The notes beneath the pieces are model-generated. The model did no database searches. It was not told the origin of the DNA and saw only the letters and a program-made list of their open reading frames with translations. DNA of 64,000 nt from Anticarsia gemmatalis. Taxonomy: Eukaryota > Arthropoda > Insecta > Lepidoptera > Erebidae. A program made the translations under genes and the position numbers. The stretch covers positions 17,835,001 through 17,899,000 of the forward strand of contig NC_134776.1 in the NCBI RefSeq assembly GCF_050436995.1, given 5' to 3'. Numbering within the stretch: position 1 is the first letter of the stretch; the number at the start of each line of letters is the position of its first letter. Below, piece by piece: positions 1 to 12,776 of the stretch.

Positions 1-3000
1 CTTTGTGCCTATTTTTAACTGGAAACTAGGGTTGTAACTGATATGTATAGGAGGTAAATCGGAATTTTAGACGCTTGAACTAAAAATTAGGGTTATATCG
101 AAGCTGTATTGCATGTGAATAAGGTTTTAGACGTTTGATATATTAAAAGCATACGATTAGCCATCAAAAACATTAATTGAATTAGACTAAATTTTAACTA
201 AGATGACAATGAAAGTCCCAGAACTTTGCGTTAAATTTTGTGGATACAAAAACGTAAACAAAATTTTAAATTCAGTCGGATGGATTATCGGAGCCACATG
301 TGAAGTTTTTTGACATTTTAGGAGACTTTCGCTTAATAATTAAGCTACTTTTCGAGCGAATTCATAGGTCTAGATCATAAAAAGAACGTTTCTTATTGAC
401 ACGCGTTAATTTTTATAAACCCTGAAACGTGAGTTCTTGGGGAAAATCCTAAATTATGCTGATTCAAATCAAAGCTCCGTTTAATTAATCCGTAAATTAC
501 ATTGGTATTCTTTATATTTATTAAGAAACTGGATATTTCTGAAATAAATTAATTACGCAATATGATTACTGTATTTCGTAATTCAAAAATCACGACCTAT
601 ATTTCAGCAACCTTTTAAAATATTTCAAACTAGAACAAGTAACTTAATATCATGTTTCTTCACATTATCTATTTAATCTTACTAACAAGATACATTTTCA
701 TGCGAGAGTTTATGCGATGTTTTGTTATTATTTTATAATAGAAACTACGCAATGGATTTTTAATTAAATTTGGCACAGAGATAGTTTAAAACCTGAAGAA
801 AATCTGGTTACTTTTCGACCCTAAATACCTTTTCTTGTAGACGTAGTCGTGCGTGAAACCTAATCAACACAATCGTTCATTTGTTTCAACAATTAATAAA
901 TAAACAAAATACAATCCCATTCAAAGATTCGTCAAAAAAGAGGACCTTAATATAACAACTTTCTCTCCATCTCTCTCTATCTTATTTATAACACTACAGT
1001 AAAAACGAGATGCACATATTAATATCACAACGTATTTGTTCAGTTTTGAACTCCGACATTTCAAGCCCAGATCTTAGTCATTCAACTATAGCGGCTACAA
1101 ATGCATTGGCAAAGTATTTCCAATCATGTTTGTGTTCAGATAAATGGATAAGAATAAATCAACAATTTACTATTGAATCACAAGTAGGAATATAACAATT
1201 GAATGCAGTATGACGTCACACGTGCTATATTAATGACGTCAAAATATATATTATGTACTATCTATAGTAATGACGTCTCTTTGAATTGTTTCACTTATGT
1301 TAAAAGACTACTTCCACTATATCAATGAACGAATGGAAAAAATATTTGCAATGTGTATGATTGATTAATTTGAAACTTTATTAGTACCTAATTAGCTAAT
1401 ATTATATTACAACATTATAACACAAACTAGCTATTGTCTGCGACTTCACGTGAAAAGACTTCTGGGGGTAAAAAAAAGCACCAGATATAAATGCATACAA
1501 CAGGAATTAGAACATTCAAAGATCAAGAAACTCAATAACATTTCAAAGATTTTCAAAAACAATGACGTATTGCTTGCCGTGTTCAAGTGTTATCAGATCT
1601 CAAAGACAGTAAAGGTAAAACACATTAATTGTCAGTTAAGCGCATTATATGGGGTGCCCCAAAGAGTACAATTTAAATTTACTTTCATTTTTTCTCGTAT
1701 GTACGATTGTAAAGTATGATAACAAAACCGCCGCATATTAACACTGTAGCACAGTTAAGCGTATCAATAAAAATAATTTCAGATTATTATAACGACATCT
1801 ATTCATACGACTAATTGACTATAACTATGACATATCAATGAATGGATACCTAAAAGACCGACTTTACACAACGAATTGATTACTAAAATAGCAATTTAGC
1901 AGTATATAGTATACGTACTACGTATATTTGGTACCTGCTGAACACAGCTCCTGTACTATTTGCACATTGGATAATGCACACCAAAGGCCGGCTATCTGAA
2001 TAAACATTCCACCTAACCTACACCAGTCTCATATCTGTTGTGTATAGTAGCATAATACGTACTATGATGCTGCTACGTAAGAATAAGATGATCATTGGCA
2101 TATTCAAGTCACTTGAGCTTTAAAACGAATCGAATAATGATTGAATTCGATACCATTCTTGTATGAGAATTAAATAAGTGAAATCATAAATAATTTAGGA
2201 AGTTCAAAATAATTATGATTATCTACGAAACGAAAACTTTTGTCGGTTTGACTATTCGAAGTTAAAGTAGTAAATCGGTAGTTCAAACTATTGACATACG
2301 ATGCTCAATGTAAATTGTCTTGTTATAAACGACAGACTCAATTAATTATACCTTATGAGAAAAGAAAAATTAAACTGAGTAATCTGCCGATAACAGAAAT
2401 TTGCAATTTCACATGTTTAGACTAGAAATTATATTGCAAGAAAATCAAAAACGTCATTATAATATAATGGTGGCCTCTTAAAAAAGAAGATTGGGAAATC
2501 TCTAAAAGTTAACAGGCATGTAATGTAGCCTGTAAATAACGTCGTAGTCTTAAATAAACCTCATAATTGTTAACTTCTTAATTAAATCTAATATCAACGT
2601 TGGTAAAAGTAAAATAGGATTTGTTTAATTAGGTTATTAAGTTTTAACAGGGTGAAAACTAAAAAAAAAATACTCGGACCAATGATCATGGTTCGGTTCA
2701 TAACATGGTTTGATTTTTCCAACATTTAACTCAGCAAACAGTTTCAGTCCAACGAAAAACGTGGAAGTTTTTCCGTAAAATACAGATGATACACTTAGAT
2801 AACGCGAGTGCAAAAAACGCGGTGATTTCACGACACTAATAAATCACTATTGAAGTAAAAATTTCAACATCATTATCACCCATTATCTTTTCATTTCGCG
2901 GCCAATTTTCAGGAAAAAGAAGAGGTAAAATTTCTGCGGTTTCAGGGTTTTAAAACTAATTAAAAATGTGCTGCATTCCTTAACTGAGATGAACCACGAT

Positions 3001-3556
3001 ATGTAAGAAAGTGAGAAAGTGTTTATGTCCAGTTAATGTTTGGCAAACGATGGCATTACTCATAGACTGTACACATATACCTACATGTGTGGTGGTATGT
3101 ACCGATCGACACATATGTACTACAAGCAGATATAACCGCCGATAGAAGTCATCGGGAACGCAAAAAACTCCGTCAGCTTACAAGAAACTTTTATAGCTGC
3201 ATAAAATTTTTAAAAATATATTTGAGTAAAAATCCTTCGCGCATCAAGAACAAACACTGCAGCTTTTATTTTTAATAACACCTACAGTATCCGTAGTACA
3301 CTACACTACATTTTTCTATTACGAAATGCCCCAAATTATAATAACATTGTGGCAGTGCGTGTCGCACTGTGTAGCACTGGCAGCACTCGGCGTGCCTAGC
3401 TTCCTGGTGCCGTATTTATAATCGACAGATGAAAAACAAACAACGCTAGCCGGCGCGAGCGCAGCCCCCACCTAACCTAAATGCTATCTGATCGTGCACG
3501 TTCTATTGTGATCGTAGATTATAACCTCATTCTGTGAGAGGACAAAATGGACGTAC
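1..3556. other. intergenic or intronic AT-rich sequence
   Basis: No supportable exon. It holds the triple TGACGTC cluster near 1.2 kb and, from about 3.3 kb, a rise in GC content next to the exon at 3557. The first 18 bases repeat the left arm of the hairpin at 35345. The short ORFs look random. Confidence 0.6.
1211..1278. promoter_or_regulatory. cluster of three CRE-like TGACGTC sites with an E-box
   Basis: TGACGTCA at 1211-1218 overlaps CACGTG at 1217-1222; further sites are TGACGTCA at 1234-1241 and TGACGTCT at 1271-1278. Three such octamers in 68 bp of AT-rich DNA are unlikely by chance. CREB/ATF and bZIP factors bind this motif and bHLH factors bind CACGTG. No nearby gene start is visible. 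Confidence 0.35.
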
Positions 3557-3741
3557 CATGTGTAGTGGAAGGGCGGAGTGCCGGCGGGTAGCGGCAGGAC
3601 GAGGCTGGCGGGGCTCCCCGGCGCCGCCCGCACGGTCTGCTGCCCGCTGGGGGGGAACAACGGGGGCTCCATAGGGCTCCAGTCCTCTCGGGCCGCGCGC
3701 GACTTGCCGTGTGCGTCCAACGCCGCCCGCCCGCCGGCTAT
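3557..3741 (-). CDS. internal or first exon of an unidentified gene (proline/alanine-rich)
   Basis: A GC-rich open stretch in AT-rich surroundings, bounded on the minus strand by acceptors (TATTTTTAG/ATAG or GATAG/CCGG) and a donor ACATG/GTACGT at 3556. The open frame reads IAGGRAALDAHGKSRAARED, then WSPMEPPLFPPSGQQTV and ends AGTPPFHYTW, about 61 codons of low-complexity, probably disordered protein. An internal ATG at 3672-3670 (MEPPLFPP) could instead be a start. The gene would continue left past the window edge. It could be a separate minus-strand gene downstream of wnd, or a 3' exon of a longer wnd isoform; I do not recognise the sequence. Confidence 0.45.
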
Positions 3742-6700
3742 CTAAAAATAATACGGAAATATGTTACGCGCGCGCCACCGAAATTCGTACGACGCGAATA
3801 TTTTGCCAATACCGCTGTTACGCTCGGGATTTGGGAGAAAACAGCTGATCGACTATGTCGCTGGAATCTCTGGAGCTATGCGTACTTTATTTGGCAAATG
3901 TGATCTTTTTTGCGCCTTAATTAGGTTTCTTTGGTAGGTACCTACTTAACTAAAAATTGCTACACGTGACGATGTACCCACCAAGATATTATTTTCATGG
4001 AAAATTTTGCTTAGACAAAGTCAAAGAATGTTAAGTCCTGCCTAAGCCTAAAATTGACTTAGAACGATAATTATTAATTTATACAGTTCTTTTATAGGTT
4101 TTGAAAATAGTTACAAAACGTTCTTAAGACTTAAAGGCGTAATAGTGACCTGATTAATACTTAAATACATATTATTACAAGTACCCACATACCAATAAAC
4201 CATTTAACCATACCTACCTATATTACATCTTATGATCACTCAGTCACCTAGGATCACCACCTGAGTGGGTCGGTAGACTCCGTAGATCAGCCACCACACA
4301 GAGAGGGCGCTAAGGTGCCGGTGATAGAAATTTTTATACTACCCGTATACTTACGTGCAAGGGAAGCTCTTTAATCAAATTAACTTTATGTATTTAGGGC
4401 CGGTTTCACAGCTTAACAATTATTTTAGGTGACTTATCTGCCAGATAAAATTACAGCAAATGTCAAAATTTCATGTGTTATGCTAACTGGCACTAATTCA
4501 GAAAGGTGGACAGGGGGTTTAATGTTTATTTATTAATATTACCATTTGTTATTATTTATTTTGTAAAATATTATAATGCTTTTAAATACACGTAGTTAGG
4601 TACTTACCTAAAGAAAACCTGTTATAGGTACCTAAATATAATTCTATTTTTCTAGGTAGGAAGTCCTATTTTCCTAAACTAGTTCCTATTGAAAATAGCA
4701 TAAATTAGTAAACATTTTTATATGATTTGAGTAGTAATAGTTTTAAGTCTAAGCGTGGTAAGTGTGTAATATGTATATTTTTTTTCATCTCACCACTACG
4801 ATGAATAGACGAATAGTATTTTACAAAACGAATTACTGATTTATATCAATTTTTTTTATAATCCAGGGATCGAGTCAGCATTGCAATATTTTGTACGACT
4901 AATTTTAATGTGTCTTGCTCTGAATTTAAGTTAGTTACTGGTTCAATTAGGTAAGTGTCTACCGCGTAATAAGTAATATACAGATACAAATATATTTAAG
5001 ACAACTTTGTATGTGAATAAAAGTCAGCCAAACTAACATCTCTAAAATAAGTTAATTTAAATTAAAAGTACCTTGGACGAAGACATTGGCGCCAAAATTG
5101 AATATGACGTTTTTTCGATGTTTCCTTTTCCTACATTCAACTTCGTAACTTCTACTCTACGAAAAGCAAATATAAATATTTATAGATAATATCGATAATT
5201 TTTAAAACGTCTTTTATGATACTTTCGAACTAATTCTAACGTCCTCGACATAAGTATCCATCGTTTCCATAGAACTTAGATAAGCTCATAAAGATCTACC
5301 TTGACCTGGGCGAATCCAGCGACCAATTTAAATGACATTAATTTACTCTCGATATCCTGGTGCAGCTTGAAGAATTGAATAGTTCTTGCTAAACCAATAT
5401 CCCGGAACTAACAGTGTACACAAGAGTCCACTAAGGATCCACTTCGCTGTACTTACACTTATCGTATTCTCTTAATTCTCTATCATTTGATGTTTATCTC
5501 TTGGTCACTCATTTATTCAAAAAAAGCATATTGCTATAACGGGAGAATAGGATATCTATTATATTTTCAATGGAAAACCAATGCATTTAACAAAAATATG
5601 TATGCTTCGCCATAATATGCTTAACATTCATCATCAAAGTAAGAACGATATTTCTGCTTATACGACCTCTAGATTTAGTTTTCATTTGGTTAGTTCAGAA
5701 ACACTTACTACAATAAGTAATCAAAACTAATGTACCATAGAAATGTAACTTTTGCAAAATGGAAAACTGATCCACTTGTTAAAAATCTAACAATAAAATA
5801 TATACAATACTTACATACAAATAATACCCATGATGCGTGAAGCACTCCTTTCACATATAGTATGTCTCCTTATCTTCGTCGACCAGTAACCGACCAGAAT
5901 GCTGGTAATCTTCGTTACTGAATGCCAATGTTGATGAATTATTGCCAAGTTGAATGGCAATGCTTAAGCTTTGTTCAAATACCTAAAGCCACTGTTTTGT
6001 TCACATGACTAATGCATAGTGTACAATGTATGTATGTAGTTTGAGTTAGTGTACCGAAAGTATAACTAAATCTGCCTAAAATAAAATAGGACGTATAAAA
6101 AAACACCAGAATCAAGACAATTAATTTATTTCATAAATCAAGACTAGATTACATTTAGTTATTCTACAAAAACCAGTGCCGGACGTACTCAAAACGGCTA
6201 AGTACTACAGAAATTTCTATAACACACAATGAAAATCGCCAAACATGAAAAGTAAATGTCAGTAAGATACCCGGCTCTGGTAAATAATTCGTTATTCTGC
6301 GTTAAATGAAGAGTACCTTAGAACTAAGTCTAACCTTCTGCGTGGTGACATCGTCACGTTCCATCGTTTGCGAGCCGCAGTGCTAGTCACTGTTCATTCA
6401 AAACCGATCAGGTAACTACGAAAGGTACTCTTCTAGACACTTATTTTTATATCAATTAAGCCTTTTGGCTGAAACGACTGTTAAACGTTCAAATATCTGT
6501 TAAATTTCACGTAATTTCAAAACAATTTGACAGTCTGTAGGCTTTCAATCATATTGAAGATGTACTTTTTCAAATTTGATCAGTAAAAGACTTGCTGTAA
6601 TACGTCAAGAGTCAAATTGTACAAATTATTTGAACGTTTATCAAGCGCTTCAAATACATTTGTTATAAATACTTTTCTAGCCACATTTTAGCAGAATAAT

Positions 6701-7529
6701 CATCATCCAAAACTTATAACTAGCTAAGTACAATTCAAGTCGTTTCAAATCAGTTGATGAATACACCAAGCAGCTAGCATGGCGGTCTATGCTTTCATTC
6801 TTAGTCATGTGTGACCTTGCCGTCATCCCGTGATTTCTTTCAAGTCAATTTCTTTAGTTTCCTTTTCAGTTGTTAAAAGTATTTATAACAAATGTGACCT
6901 TAAATTACAAGTAAGATAGTAAATAAGTTAGGAGTACGCACAGTAGTAAAATGGCACTGTCAAAAGTTTGAGGTTAGGGCCAAGTCTCGCTCAAAGAGAT
7001 GCGATACGCAGATACTATTAAAATAAACATTTTGATTCATACCTAAGAGTAAGCCAAATTATTGAAATCACTGGTAATGATTTTTTTTACATTTAAAGCA
7101 GATTGGAGCTTTTTTCTATAGTGTTATGTGTATTTATTACAGTATTTTCTTTTAAACAACGTAATAATTAATTTCTAATACACAGTGAGCTTTGAAATTA
7201 GGTGTACCGTATTATTTTAAAGTACTGTCGGCTATAATTGAAAGAGGATAAGAATCAAGATGCTAATAAAATCGTAGGCTTTAAACCAAACTTGGCCCTT
7301 AGGAACAATTGGAGTAATACCGTGTCTCTATTTTAAAATACATATTAAATGTAGTAAATTATCCCACACAAATGTTTTCAGATAGTTGTTTTGAACAGTA
7401 CGGGAGAAAAAAACCTGTTTAATATGCTTGGACGTAGTTGTGAGCAAAAATATTTATACACTGTCACAATTTCTAAGGAAATTTTACTTTACAAGCATTA
7501 TGTTAAAAGTAACATAAAGTCTGTAAGTA

Positions 7530-7817
7530 TATTATTATGACATAAAGTCTCATCGCCGCGTTAGTCTGTGTTTATTCGTGGTAAACTAAAAAATTACTGA
7601 CCAGATATTTAAACCTTTTTCAGCAATAGATAGAGCAATTCCCGGGGATAGTTTTAGCATAACATTTTAAGTTTTTTTGTAAGTTGTTAAAATTCTAGCG
7701 TTCTCTCTGATCTGTATATCCACATGGGAAAAGGCGTGATTTTTGTCAATGATGTTGGAGAATATTATCATTCGAGCGGGTTCTGAGAACTCCGAACAAA
7801 ATCCGTCGGGTCCGCTA
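7530..7817 (+). mobile_element. Helitron-like non-autonomous element
   Basis: Runs from a CGCCGCGTTAGTCTG start region, through a body containing AGCAATAGATAGAG, to a GGGTCCGCTAG end at 7814-7817. This matches the general plan of degenerate lepidopteran Helitrons (an end of GGGTC-GCTAG). The left boundary is approximate. Confidence 0.5.
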
Positions 7818-10800
7818 GTTTAATGTATTTTTACAATTGAAAATGTCTCAGTGAATAAATATTAATGCTCATAACTATACAAGGAACAGTGCCACTTCAC
7901 TTCTGCAGTAAGTGTAAAGGTATCAGAAAGTTTTGTAATGTACGTGAGCAGTCTATCTAATATTGTTCGAGAATATTTCTTGCGATCAACGAATACTTTG
8001 CGGACAAAAAATACAATATATGACTATTTCAAATACTTTGGAGAAATACAGGATATTATGAATTTGAATTTACGAAACTAATATATGAAATCATAACTTT
8101 TAAACATTCGCGTTGGATTTTTATTATATTTTTACAGTATAATTACTTTTGAAATCGTTGTTTTGACAGTGTAAAACACTTTGTTCTAGCTAGTTCGTAT
8201 TCGTTTCTCGCAGAATACAAAGAGTTGAAAGGTACCAGTTAAAAGTTAAGGGTAAAAGACGAACCCTACTGCCATTTTGTTCGAAGGAAAGTTGCCACTC
8301 TATTCCCCATACACACATGTGGCCAGTTTTCTTACAATTAACTTTATACCTACAAAATTAATCTCTTAACGAGTAAATCATTACTTAAACTAAGTTGACA
8401 CAATACAAAAATTATTCCTCACTTAAAAACAATTAAATTGTTACAAAAAATCAGGAACTAAAATAATAATATCCTCTGAAAGAGTAGTTTAAATCACAAA
8501 AAATACTGACTTCGTTATGTATTTGGTTACAAGGGTTTTCAAATTATTGGGGAATAGGGCATAGTCATTGAAGATTTAGGTTTGTTTGCAGTCTGGTACA
8601 CTATTTAAATTAAAATAACAAATTATAGTGTAATTCTGTGAATCACACCCGCACTAGGACTCCGTACTCATCACAAAATCTCAAAATAGTTAAATAAATG
8701 CATACTGTTGAGATCAAACACTCCAAATGGAATGTAAACGTCTAATTTTGGACCCTCATAACCCCAATAAATAAAAATAAAGCTTCCTAAATTCACAGTG
8801 TACGGAGCCCTGCTAAAAAAATCACAGTACAAAGTTTAAAACTGAAAAATTAAAATACGTTTTTTTAATCTGTGGTAACATATTTTTTGCTCTGGCAAGA
8901 CTAAAGCTCGCGTGACTAAAATATTTACATGTCTGTAATCTCAACTCCTAGAGATTTGAAAACGGTCAAGCAAATGTTATATTAAAAGTGAATTTATATA
9001 AATAGATTTTTTATAAAGTGCAATTTTTAGAAAGAATGTTTTTGACCACTCGTGTATAACACGTAGTTGGTAAAGTTATTTAGGTCCCAAAGTAAAGAAT
9101 GCAAGTCTTGAATCATTTACGATTTAAACTATCCGTTCACGATTACAATCTACGACTTGCCACAGGTAGTTTATCTGAGCCGGGACCGGGCGTTGACAAT
9201 CAGCAGTCGTAACAACTGCTTTATAAGTCAGTTAACTGACTGTTATATTCAATACTGTAGTTAACTCTAAAATCTTTATATTCCTAACATTACAAAAAAC
9301 GTCATTAATTGACAATATTCATAAAAAGTATTTTAAAAATATTAAGTATTAGAAAAAGAAATTCAGGTGTCATGCATTTCACCCGACCGATTTCAAATAC
9401 GTCAGCATAGCCTAATAATATGAGCGAACAAGCCCTATTATACACTCGTGGCTTATATTCTTACACAATTCGAAAGCACACGGTGTTTTATAATTATTTA
9501 ATACTTTTTACTCCTTTCCCTTAGACATTAATTTTAACTTCACTCGTCGGTAAACATCCTCAGAATAACATATATAGTATGGATTAACTTGAAAACAAAG
9601 TGAAGTATTATTTGAAACTATAGTAAAGATAGGCGGACTGCAGTTTTTTGTGATGTAGTAAAAAGATCAACTGATATATCTTTATATAAACAAAATGTAG
9701 TGTTATACTTCATACGCTATCCCGAGGTATCCACGACCGCTTAGCAAAAAATATGTTATAAAAATATGTTATATATTATTATCAAAATTTTACAAAAATA
9801 GGTTAGAAAAGCTAGAAAGAGTGAAGGGTGCAATCACAAAGTTGTATCACATGTAAAATTACAGATCGTCTGCAATTCTACGTGTCAGTTATAAATGTCA
9901 AACCCTTCAAAAAACACAATATTAATTTCAAATGATAATCTTAAATATAAAATTAAAGTCGGTTTCAAACAAAAACAATGTTTTAGGCCAGCTAAAACAG
10001 CAAATAACTTAAAGTTAACTAACTTAAACGCTACAACTTATGATCAACAATTAGTCAGAGGTTTGTAATATCAAAAATTAAAAAAAGTAATGTCTTGATG
10101 ACCACAAGGCTAGGCTAAACAACCACATGTTTAATAAAACATACTAGTTTGAGATTAAACACAGATTCAAAGTAAAAATTGAGAATAATTTTTATTATCT
10201 TTATTTTTTTTTTATAAAATGCTATAGACGAACCGAAAGTGTTTTTTTTAATTACGACTCATTAGTGTCTAGGTCGCTAGGTGTTTAATATAAATCTTAG
10301 ATTTTAGGTGTTTCTCTAAATCTCTAGGCATCTACGTTATTAGGCCTATATTCGTTATTTTTGGGGCATCACTTATACAAGTGCTATTCAAAAAGCGATC
10401 AAACTTTCAGTCCGTTATAGCTAGGAAAGGATCGTTCTGAGTATTTACATGAAATGTTGAATTCTAAAACATGTAATGTTTAGGGAATCTTACCGATATT
10501 TACTTGAAGAGATTCTTTATGAATACTATCTAATGGTGAAATATTAAGTGCAAAGAAATTACTTTTGCATAGCTACTGCTAAATAATATTAATATTAAAA
10601 TGGCTATCAGCCTCGCGGTTTAATACCATATTTCAATTCCTGATGACACCTAAACAGCTCTTTACCGCAACATTCTTTAAATAGGTAAATGCAAGCATTA
10701 ATTTGTTTCGATATATTATTATGCAAAACTTCGCCAAATTGACATTATTAAAGCAATAGTAGTTTCAATTCCTATAAAAAGACTAAACTTATATTCGAGG

Positions 10801-11214
10801 GTTCGAGAAAATTTGGATACTACCGTCAATCAGTCAGTTTGAAAATTCCTTTTTCGTAATTGCATATACCTAGTAAAATTCCCTTTTTGTTATATCTACT
10901 TGTATAAACTACAGTGCAGACTATTTCGCGAAAAATGTATGAATATAGACAGTTGAAATCCAAAGTCTTTAGTACTAAAGACGTTAGGACCTTGTCAAAG
11001 TAACAAGAGAGAGAGTCGTTACAATGACAAAATTGCATTTCTTCCGTGCTAAGTGGTCAAAGTTTGCGGAGCCACCCAGAGGCCTTTGACTTGGCTTGAC
11101 TACATGACTTCAAAGTCAATATGCACTGATCACGAAGAAATCTGTCTATATGGCAAGTTTAGCGAAATAGACATAAGCTTTGAACTACATTAGGCCGAAG
11201 GACACGGTTGAAAG

Positions 11215-11220
11215 TTTATT
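11215..11220 (-). terminator. candidate wnd poly(A) signal
   Basis: TTTATT on the plus strand, i.e. AATAAA on the minus strand, about 1.13 kb after the wnd stop. It is the nearest canonical signal I found; there is no independent evidence for cleavage here. Confidence 0.25.
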
Positions 11221-12352
11221 TCTGACAACTTAGTAGTAGGCGATTAAGCTAGATTATAATGAATAGTTTTATGTACTTCCAAATTAATATAGCTGTTTCA
11301 AACAATTGAAATACTACGACTACCTTCTGAGTTGGCTGTAAATTCGCTTACTGTATTTGACTACCAAAAGTGTCAGTAAATGATTTGATTAGATTTCGAA
11401 TCAGTTTGCGGGTCACTAAAGTTCAACATTTTGAATTTTATATACCTCCAATGGCCGCAAAATTACAAGGTTCTCTACTAAGTTTTTAGACTATGTAACT
11501 CAGATCTACAAACACGGTGTATTACAAGGTATTCCCATCTACCCATGACTGAGTGAAACACGTTCGTATGCCGATAGCGCGCGATGGACACAGGCTTCAA
11601 AACGATGGCATTTTGTCGCATAGCATAGATCTAATGATACGAAACCCGTATAGAAGGAATTTGGCTTTGACGCGTTGAGAACGGGGTTTGTTGGCTAGTC
11701 CTGTCGGCCTAATGTTTTCGTTATTGTGAACTGGTGACGTATATTTATGAACATAGCAAGGACATTTTAAATTTTTAGCTTCAAGGTGGATGGATGTCTG
11801 ACTCGCTCCGTGAGCCAACGTAGTGGTATATTTCATTTCGAAGCTATTTAGACATTGTCTTGAAAACTGGACAAAGAATTAACAATAGTTGAGGCCAATT
11901 AGTTGGTAATGCCCTCACACCGGTTCCAATATTGTGGCTAAGATAAGTGCGCCTATCTGAGAGTAGATATTGGGACCGATCGAGGGCAATATGGCCTCGT
12001 GTAAGCAGTTTTATGTTGCTGCTTACAACTTTGCTCCAGTTGATATTAAAAGGCTTTGAAATACATAATTTTGAAGATTTTTTACGTCACCAGTCAATTA
12101 GTAAATTTTTGACAGTGAATTATAACCTACCATTTTTATATCAGTGCACAACATCAATTTCACAATATTTTTTTGTTATTTTTTTCTGTTACTTCTAGAG
12201 ATAAATCAGTCAGAATAGTGAGATCCTTTCCTAAGAGATTACACTACAGGGCGTTGACCCGTTACATCGATAAAAGTGTATCTTGTACACTTACAAAAGC
12301 TTACATGACTAATCACTAAGTCTCTAGAGACTATAAAAGACGTTTAAATAGT

Positions 12353-12776
12353 TTAAACTTGAGCTATGTCGGGAATATGGTTGTCGTTCAGTTTGACTTT
12401 CCGGTTGGAGGCGACGACATTACCGTTTGCTTCTATGAATGAATCCTTGAGAACAACTGAAGACTCTCGCTTTTGGACAACTGAGGCTTTCTTTACGGTC
12501 GAAATGTTGTTGTTTTTGGCGCTCTCGACGCTAGCGAGTGAAACGTCGTTGAGGACCGAGCTTAGCTGGTCGGGGCTCACTGCCACCGAGACGGTCTTCT
12601 CCCCACGGCTGTTGACAGTCACGACGAGCTGAGCCGGTACATTGCTCTTCTTCTTCCGTCGGTCGTTCGGGCAGCTGGAGCTTCCCATCACATTGTCTGA
12701 CGACGTGCTCGTCTGCCTCTCATTTTTGATGTTCTTCCGAACGCCGCATCGGCATTGCTGCAGCGCCTTTTCGCGC
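12353..12776 (-). CDS. wnd: wnd coding exon 7 (C-terminal tail, stop codon)
   Basis: Codes the third base of E403 through V543 and the TAA stop at 12355-12353. It begins EREKALQQCRCGV, which closes the zipper helix, and continues as a serine-, lysine- and asparagine-rich tail with a basic patch DRRKKKSNVPAQ that could act in nuclear or membrane targeting (inference). The acceptor is TACGTTACAG/GCGCG. Codon use and lack of stops support coding to the end. Internal GT donors exist (for example AAACG/GTAATG), so splicing into further 3' exons cannot be ruled out. The nearest minus-strand AATAAA I found is far downstream (11220-11215). Confidence 0.9.

Larger units (their letters stand above)
3742..12352. 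other. AT-rich intergenic region downstream of wnd
   Basis: About 8.6 kb without a supportable exon. It contains one Helitron-like repeat (about 7.5-7.8 kb) and many A/T runs. The start of the wnd 3' UTR must lie at its right end. Other short ORFs have no splice sites or family resemblance. Confidence 0.6.

Noticed and set aside
12366..12632. 88-codon plus-strand frame inside wnd exon 7
   Set aside because: It is antisense to the well-supported wnd C-terminus and shows no independent evidence.
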